Below, in pieces: positions 58,078 to 64,000 of a stretch of DNA of 64,000 bases; position 1 is the first letter of the stretch; every line of letters begins with the position of its first letter. The notes under the pieces were generated by a model, which saw only the letters and a program-made list of their open reading frames with translations, was not told the origin of the DNA and did not search any database. Both the position numbers and the translations under genes were made by a program. This DNA comes from Actinostola sp. cb2023 (taxonomy: Eukaryota > Cnidaria > Anthozoa > Actiniaria > Actinostolidae): assembly GCA_033675265.1 (NCBI GenBank), contig JAUJYZ010000277.1:182501-246500 (forward strand), written 5' to 3'.

Positions 58078-58160
58078 AGTTAGCTCAGTAGTATACAGTG
58101 TAATGTGTGGTCTAGTAAGCCAAAGGTCCTCAGGGTTCGATTCCCGATATGCCGGTATTT
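58078..58160 (+). ncRNA. tRNA-like sequence, probably a SINE head
   Basis: Has an A-box-like TTAGCTCAGTAG (58080-58091) and a B-box-like GGGTTCGATTCCC (58133-58145) at tRNA-like spacing, followed by ATTTTTTCTTC, a Pol III-type stop. The D stem and acceptor stem do not pair properly, so this is not an intact tRNA. A tRNA-derived SINE or a decayed tRNA is more likely. Confidence 0.45.
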
Positions 58161-60106
58161 ATCAAAAATATTTTTTCTTCATAAAAAAGTTGGAAAAACA
58201 AAGAAAACCGTGTCAAATTGAAATTAATTCGTTCTCTATTCAAATATTTAGTGAACGACTTCTGTAAAGAGAAAATCTATTAGAAAAATCAATTATACTC
58301 GGCATAGCTTGTGCCAGTGCCGCTAAAACGGAAATCTCTATTTGTCGTCCATGCTACGGAAAAATTAAAAGCTATCAGAAGTTTTTGGAGATATTTAATA
58401 CATCTACTGTACAGCAGAAATCGATGGTAAGATTCAAACGACAAAAACCCTTAGACGAAAGTCCCAGTTCTGCAGAAGGAGCATCGCCATCGGTTCGGCA
58501 TGTAAGGAAGAAAGGGAAACCCAATGATGAATTCAGTTGTGCGCCGTCAAAAGCACGAGTTGCATTATTTGCTACCCCTCACACTCCATCACACTCTATC
58601 TTACCATCGACACAACCAACGCAAGACCCAACAATACCAATGATCACGCCGATTCGAGTAGTAGTAACACCAATTCTACCAGCACCGCCAGCTTCAACAC
58701 CTGCACTGAGTAAAGACGCCCCACCGAATGAATCCGGCTCTCAAAAGCGCGTGTTACCATCTTCACTGCCACCAAAACAAGTCATCCAAAAGCCAAAATC
58801 ACAAGCATCACTAATTCTTTCTACTGCTGGTCTTCGTAATCCCAAGGTTAGTACTGTCATAAAAGAATGAACCAGTCATATTTTATTCCAACTGTTGTAT
58901 TCTACATCTACATTTTATTTAGTCGGTAAAAATCGTGAGATATCATACCAACTTGAATATAAAATATAACAAAATAATTATAATGAAAAGAAGAAAATAA
59001 TAAAAAATACATAAAAACATAATCATAAATCATCTATATACAAATACAATAGATACTAAAAATTAATAATAATAAATTAATATTATCATTTAATATTATT
59101 TAATTTTATTATTTATTAAATATTTATTAAAATATGTTGTCTGATTTAATTCTCACTTTCTTATAATGTGCAGTTTCTGTAAATTATGTGTATCATACAT
59201 GTATCTCTTGAAAATATGCTTAAATAATAGCCACACTTTAATGCCCCCCTTAACATACATATTCTATTTTTAAATCATTTATATAGCTCTCTAGGATCAT
59301 ACCAGTCAATGAAAACACCAGAAAAATTGTGATGAAAGTACTTCAAATGCTTTCTATTGGTACAACGTCACTTGAAGTAGCCAAGGTAATTCTGGAGTGT
59401 CCAGATTTACTAAATGCAGTCAAGTTTTTGATTTTGCAAGAAATAGATGAGCAGTGCAGAAAACTTTGTACAAGAAACACCAACAACACATCAGTGCTTA
59501 GGATGCCAGTGGATAAATAAGGTAATTAGTAAATCATTAAAAACCAAGTTACCTGTACCTTTTTAACACAATGTCATTTTACTCAAAAATACATACCTAT
59601 ACATGTATAGTAAAATACCATATACATTTTTTTAAGGATCTTCAGAACTTTTCATGGCAGCCAATTCTGGAAGAGATGCAGAAAAGATCCCCAGATGTAT
59701 TGGATTTCCTAGCTACAATTTATCTTCCAAAAGCAATGGATGATTATGACAGTAAAGTTTCTCCATTGTGTACATCATACAGCATACTGATGAATACACG
59801 ATGGAATGAGCTTTGCCATGTAAAAGATGAATTCTGTTATTCTTGGAGTTGGAAGTGCCACATCTAAGGTTTAACTCAAATTATTTTCAGTGTAGTTACA
59901 TGTACATGTGCAAGAGAATAAATAAAATGAATTATAACATAGTTCATATTATCGCGCGATCAAATTCATTAGCGCGAGCGTGCATCCATAACTCGATGGC
60001 GCACGCCCGTGCTCCATCAAATGACGTGTGCAAATGTTGTCGCCACACGACGAAGAATTTTTTTTCTTTCTCAAGTGCGAATCTCTGTCGGTATTTAATT
60101 ACGAAA

Positions 60107-61781
60107 ATGGAAAGTTTTCCTAACTTTTCGATCGGAATGGAATTTCTAGTCCCTGAAAACGATAACAATGTAAATGGAGCAAAGTCGTCGCGTTTCGCTA
60201 ATTTATCGGAGTCCGAGATGCAACAAATTCTGGCGGACAGACATTCAGCAAAAACAAAACAAACCACCAATTGGTCTGTGGGAACATTTAAAGGTAGGCT
60301 TTAATAGTGAAACATTTATTAAATACTGATTTATTCAATTAACTAACATTATGATAAAGATACTCGATATTCAGTAACCTAGAATGGTCAAGATATTAAA
60401 ACCGTACAACCGTACAATCTTCCCGGGAATCTGACAATTTACTGCGATTCTCAGTATTACGCGAACTCAGACCAAGCAGTCGGCTGGAAATTGGTTTTTC
60501 GTTGCTATCAAACGAACATAAACAATCAGTAAACTTAAAAATAATAGTCAGAAGACCCACCAAATGGAAACCAAATATGATTTTGAGCTAAATTATGTAT
60601 CATTTGGTCGAAGAATGTATTTAGTTTTGAATTTGTTTGAGTTTTGAATTTGATTGACGGCAGCGAAAAACCTAGTTCCAGCTGTTTGAATGTCTGAGTT
60701 CGTATAATACTGAGAATTGCAGTAAAAACATTGTTTTGTTTGCTTTCGTCGATAAAAACACATGAAAGTGTACTTACTATTAAATGTATTTTATCTTGAA
60801 TTCAGCTTGGTGTAAGGAGAAACAAATACAAACACCGCTTGAAGCATTCTCGATCGGCCAACTCGATGTAAACCTTCGCAGATTTTACGCGGAGGCCAGA
60901 AATAAATCTGGAGAAGTCTATAGCAAATCAACACTCCTGAAAACGAAGACCTGTTGAAGTTGAAGTCCTCGGTAGTCCTCGCACTCAGCAACCCACTTGC
61001 CCTTCTTCGAAACGTATGGTTTCACGTGGTTCTTTTCTTTTGTAGAAGAGGAAGAGAAGGACAAAGACAACTGAAACCATCCAGCTTCAAGTTTGAAGTC
61101 GATCCAAGTGGTCGAAAGTTCGTGACAATGACACATGACGAACTCACCAAGAACCATCCCGGTGGAGTAGGCGACGTTTCAAGCACAGAAAAGTACGCCA
61201 GAATGTACGAGACGGAAGACGTAAATGACGGATACAAGGCCTTAGAGTTGTATATATCCAAGTTAAACCCGAAGTGCGATTCACTCTTTCAGTATCCTAG
61301 AAGAAACTGGAGTGTTGATGACAGCGACAACGTATGGTATGAAGCGCGTCCACTCGGAGTAAACAAGCTTGACGGTATGATGAAAGCCATCAGTGAAGAA
61401 GCACAGCTATCAAAAATCTACACCAACCACTGCGTCAGGGCGACAGCCATAACTCTATGGTCAAATGCAGGAATCCCAAACCGACACATTATGGCGATCT
61501 CAGGCCACAGGAACGAACAAAGTTTGTCACACTACAACACTCGTCCTTCTACATCACAACTACGAAACTGCAGCGAAGTCCTGTCGAGAAGCCTGGTAAC
61601 CGGTACCTCGGAGAGTGATTATACAACTATTATCCACAAAGAAGTTCAAAATCACAGCTTGGTGGTCACTCAATCTGACAAAACCACGGCAAATCCATTT
61701 GGCTCCATATTTACCAACTGCACCGTTCAAAACGTCAACATCGTTATGAATACAAACTCCGCCGATGGCGATGGCCGTTGA
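60107..61781 (+). pseudogene. Crypton-type tyrosine recombinase, internally deleted
   Basis: A tyrosine recombinase of the eukaryotic Crypton class, which inserts by site-specific recombination and lacks inverted repeats. Exon 1 is 60107-60293 (MESFPNFSIGMEF, then SAKTKQTTNWSVGTFK). Exon 2 begins at 60806 (AWCKEKQIQTPLE, RRFYAEARNKSGE) and stops at about 60955. The catalytic domain follows in a shifted frame from about 60975: SNPLALLRNVWFHV, FCRRGREGQR (first Arg), TMTHDELTKNH (Lys), TNHCVRAT (His and second Arg), IMAISGHRNEQSLSHY (His and the Tyr nucleophile), intact to 61781. About 40-50 residues expected between the N-terminal and catalytic parts are missing, so the gene is probably dead, although the catalytic residues remain. 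A MITE (60438-60726) lies in its first intron. Confidence 0.85.
60438..60726. mobile_element. TA-flanked MITE, copy B
   Basis: The ends TACTGCGATTCTCAGTATTA and GAGTTCGTATAATACTGAGA...GCAGTA are inverted relatives flanked by TA. It shares a long interior with 20612-20874. It lies in the Crypton intron. Confidence 0.8.
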
Positions 61782-62056
61782 CTTTGACTGATTTCCTTTT
61801 ACTCAATCAAGATATCCACAACCATTTGTGTATTATTACTTTTAAACTGTTTGATATCTTGAATGTTTTCTATGACACTTTTGTTGAGATAAAATGGTTC
61901 TGCTCGATTTTCTGTCACGTACATTTGTCAAGACAGTCTAGCGTGATTGTAATTAGCCAATCAGAACGTTTGTTTATCAAAATTTCGCAATAAGAGAATT
62001 TAACATTCAATCAGAAATAAAAGTTCTCGTCATTCTTTATCGTCGCTATGTTATAA

Positions 62057-62195
62057 AAGAATTGGTTCATGCTTTTAGCTGTGCGTCTATCGAGTTACTA
62101 CGCCTCGAGCAACTCTTACGCTTCTCTCGTGCTCTCCAAACTTCCCGCGTGCATCCATAACTCGATAGACGCACGCTAAGCATGAACCAATTCTT
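62057..62195. mobile_element. 139-bp foldback element
   Basis: Arms of about 40 bp: AAGAATTGGTTCATGCTTTT on the left and the inverted relative AAGCATGAACCAATTCTT on the right; both contain GCGTCTATCGAGTTA. A sequence related to its right arm (GTGCATCCATAACTCGATGG) also occurs at 59980-59999, on the other side of the Crypton. Confidence 0.7.
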
Positions 62196-63019
62196 AATTA
62201 AGTAAATTATTATTATTTCACAGACAATTCAAAGATTGAACAGAGGAGGAATTACTCAGTCAAGAGATAGGTTCAGATCCATAATGGAAGGGATTGGAAC
62301 AGATTTCACTGAGAAGATCCGAACAGAAATTTCTTCTGGCAAAGAATGCAGAGTATTTTTTTGACAACATTGACTTTAGAATTTTGGTAAATATTGAACT
62401 AAAGAACCACCGCAATTCAGATATACACTGGATAGCCCAGTATTTTACATTTGATCGAGTACCATCAAATGATCTTGATGATTCAACACCTTTGGTGTAG
62501 AATTTGGAAGAGTTTGAGAATATCAAGTATTTGTTAAGCAAAACTGAATTGGAAAAGCTTAGAAAATATTATATTGTGTTGGTAGCCAGAGTTCTTGTGG
62601 AATTCTTCGATTTCATGAAGACACTGGAAATTGCTGTACCAAGTCATATACATCACAGGTATGTGTGCACTTATATGAAAACTAGCAGGCCATTGATTAC
62701 TACAAAAATATGTAATTGTGTACATTTTAACAATGGATCAGTCTAATATATGGATTAATTTATGTATTGTTAACATTTAGTATTTCTTATCATTGTTTTC
62801 AACCATGCATTTACAATTAAATGTGGTTACATACAGGGTTGCCATGGTTACTGCAGTTGAGTCTAGCCAGGCACCCTCCCCACTGACCATGCAAACACCT
62901 ATGTCAAGCTCATCTATTGGTGATGAGTTTAACTTTCAACCTGAAATATATCCCAAGAGAGTAACTGAATACATTTCAGTGAAGATTGCACACAACTAGC
63001 TTCAATGCCTCTGATTGAA

Positions 63020-63108
63020 ATTGGAAAATATTAATTATCACACAAGAGCAATAAATTTACAAGAGTAATAAATTTATTGCTCTTGTGTGATATTTAATGT
63101 TTTCCAAT
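63020..63108. mobile_element. 89-bp hairpin element
   Basis: Arms of about 40 bp: ATTGGAAAATATTAATTATC...CACAAGAGCAATAAATTTA with a nearly exact inverted copy after a 9-base loop. It is in an intron of the DUF6589-type gene. Confidence 0.75.
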
Positions 63109-64000
63109 TTTGAAAATGTTTGTCACTTTCATTCAATTTCAGTTATTCCGAATACATGGAACAGAAGTCCACTATCATTGGCCTACCTGTTGTACCACAT
63201 AATCAATCAAAGCATTCAGATGTATGCAAATATGTTGATGAACTCCAAGAATTCATTGCTGATGTCTATACACCACAGGCTCGTTTGGCTTAATAGAGTA
63301 AATTATTATTATAAAAATACATAGACCTTTAATTGACCAATCAGAGCACACAAAATTATTCAGCCATATACATGTAGCAAGGTATGAGGTGTGTAAATGT
63401 AAGAATACATAACTTACAATTTTAAAAGTGTTTAATTTCATTCTTGAATGTTCAAATACTTTACAAATTTACATAACTGTTATGCATTTAATATATACAG
63501 GGTCAGAATTTACCCACTACAGCAACAGAGAGAGAGACAATATATTAAATAAAGTTAAAGTTCCACTTGGGGGGACTTGCTTGGACGGGAACGAGTGACT
63601 GGTGCAAAAAAGACACGATTGGGATGTGATATGAGAACAGATAGATTTGAAAGTATAGTAGAAACACCAGCACTATGGCACACAAAACAAGCATTTCTTA
63701 AGGTAAAATATTTGTATAGCAACATTCTATTTTAGCACAATAATTATCTACAAACCATAATTAATGTTGTTAATTACAAATAATAATTTTATTAGTTAGT
63801 TCTCAAACATTCATATCATTCAAATACACATGTACATACTATATGTATATCCTTTTGTAACTAGTTCATCTGGGAGGAACTGTACAGAGCAACACCTGTA
63901 TGTGCAAGAGAGGTAGGGACATTATACCATCTCAGACAATGTTTTAGGCTGGTTAATGTCCCTAGTAATGTGAAGAAAAACTATGCAAGCTGTGAACATT

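Larger units (their letters stand above)
58270..64000 (+). pseudogene. DUF6589-type gene, decayed, runs off the window
   Basis: I recognise the DUF6589 protein family (multi-copy in cnidarians and fungi, function unknown). Parts in order: zinc-ribbon-like N-terminus with CASAAKTEISICRPCYGKIK and a Pro/Ser-rich linker (58291-58846); LRIIPVNENTRKIVMKVLQM (59287-59520); LQNFSWQPILEEMQKRSPDV and SILMNTRWNEL (59637-59868); CRVFF/DNIDFRILVN and HWIAQYFTFDRVPS (62224-62658); 62837-62999; YMEQKSTIIGLPVVPHNQ (63140-63292); GRERVTGAKKTRLG (about 63567-63702); EELYRATPV...VGTLYHLRQ (63865 to the end). Breaks: a stop before the end of the second part (59518), a missing A near 59822, an extra base in the T7 run at about 62357, TAG at 62498, a missing G in the G6 run near 63571. 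A Crypton gene sits between the third and fourth parts. Confidence 0.75.

Noticed and set aside
58078..58160. An intact tRNA gene
   Set aside because: The promoter boxes are present, but the acceptor and D stems do not pair; called a SINE-like head instead.

Overview
This is nuclear DNA of an invertebrate animal, most likely a cnidarian. The host genes are intron-rich, the sequence is AT-rich by eye, and almost every kilobase holds a transposon, a foldback (MITE-like) element or a tandem array. The cnidarian assignment rests on remembered repeat families (the GGATAGCGCTATCCACC-type element at about 8.2 kb, the GGGTTAACGCTAACCC-type foldback at about 52.0 kb), so it is inference. I see no bacterial operons and no CRISPR array.

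Host genes. A complete six-exon DEG/ENaC/ASIC-family sodium channel lies on the minus strand (7521-15951). I joined its exons by matching splice phases to a 494-residue protein with both membrane segments, the HG gating motif and the GAS selectivity filter. Its introns carry a 9-bp satellite, a (GAT)n array, several foldback elements and a poly-G tract. A single-exon ABHD14-like alpha/beta hydrolase with an N-terminal membrane anchor and a long stem lies at 29959-31524 (minus).

Region 1-6350 holds two blocks of one 27-bp minisatellite around 2.6 kb of unassigned sequence. Region 16.9-29.1 kb is a graveyard of microsatellites, foldback elements, a Ty3/gypsy integrase fragment and a LINE reverse-transcriptase fragment. 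Region 32.3-33.8 kb holds a 21-bp minisatellite whose unit also forms the arms of a nearby foldback.

Transposon nests. (1) 33835-40933 is a Harbinger element with 45-bp identical termini, an intact two-exon HARBI1-type transposase and an intact Myb/SANT-like partner. A complete DD34E Tc1/mariner-type element (35899-39103, TA duplication, about 100-bp inverted termini) is inserted inside it; this has an intact four-exon transposase and a second gene ending in a SHOCT-like motif. (2) 42491-43236 is a 746-bp element with perfect inverted ends and a perfect 9-bp target duplication. (3) 45877-55657 is a 9.8-kb element with 975-bp inverted terminal repeats and a CTAA target duplication, carrying a multi-exon transposase-like gene broken by many frameshifts. 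(4) From 58.27 kb to the window end runs a decayed DUF6589-type gene, with a Crypton-type tyrosine recombinase gene lying between two of its exons.

The best candidates for something undescribed are the long-TIR 9.8-kb element and the two-gene Tc1/mariner element with the SHOCT-like accessory protein.
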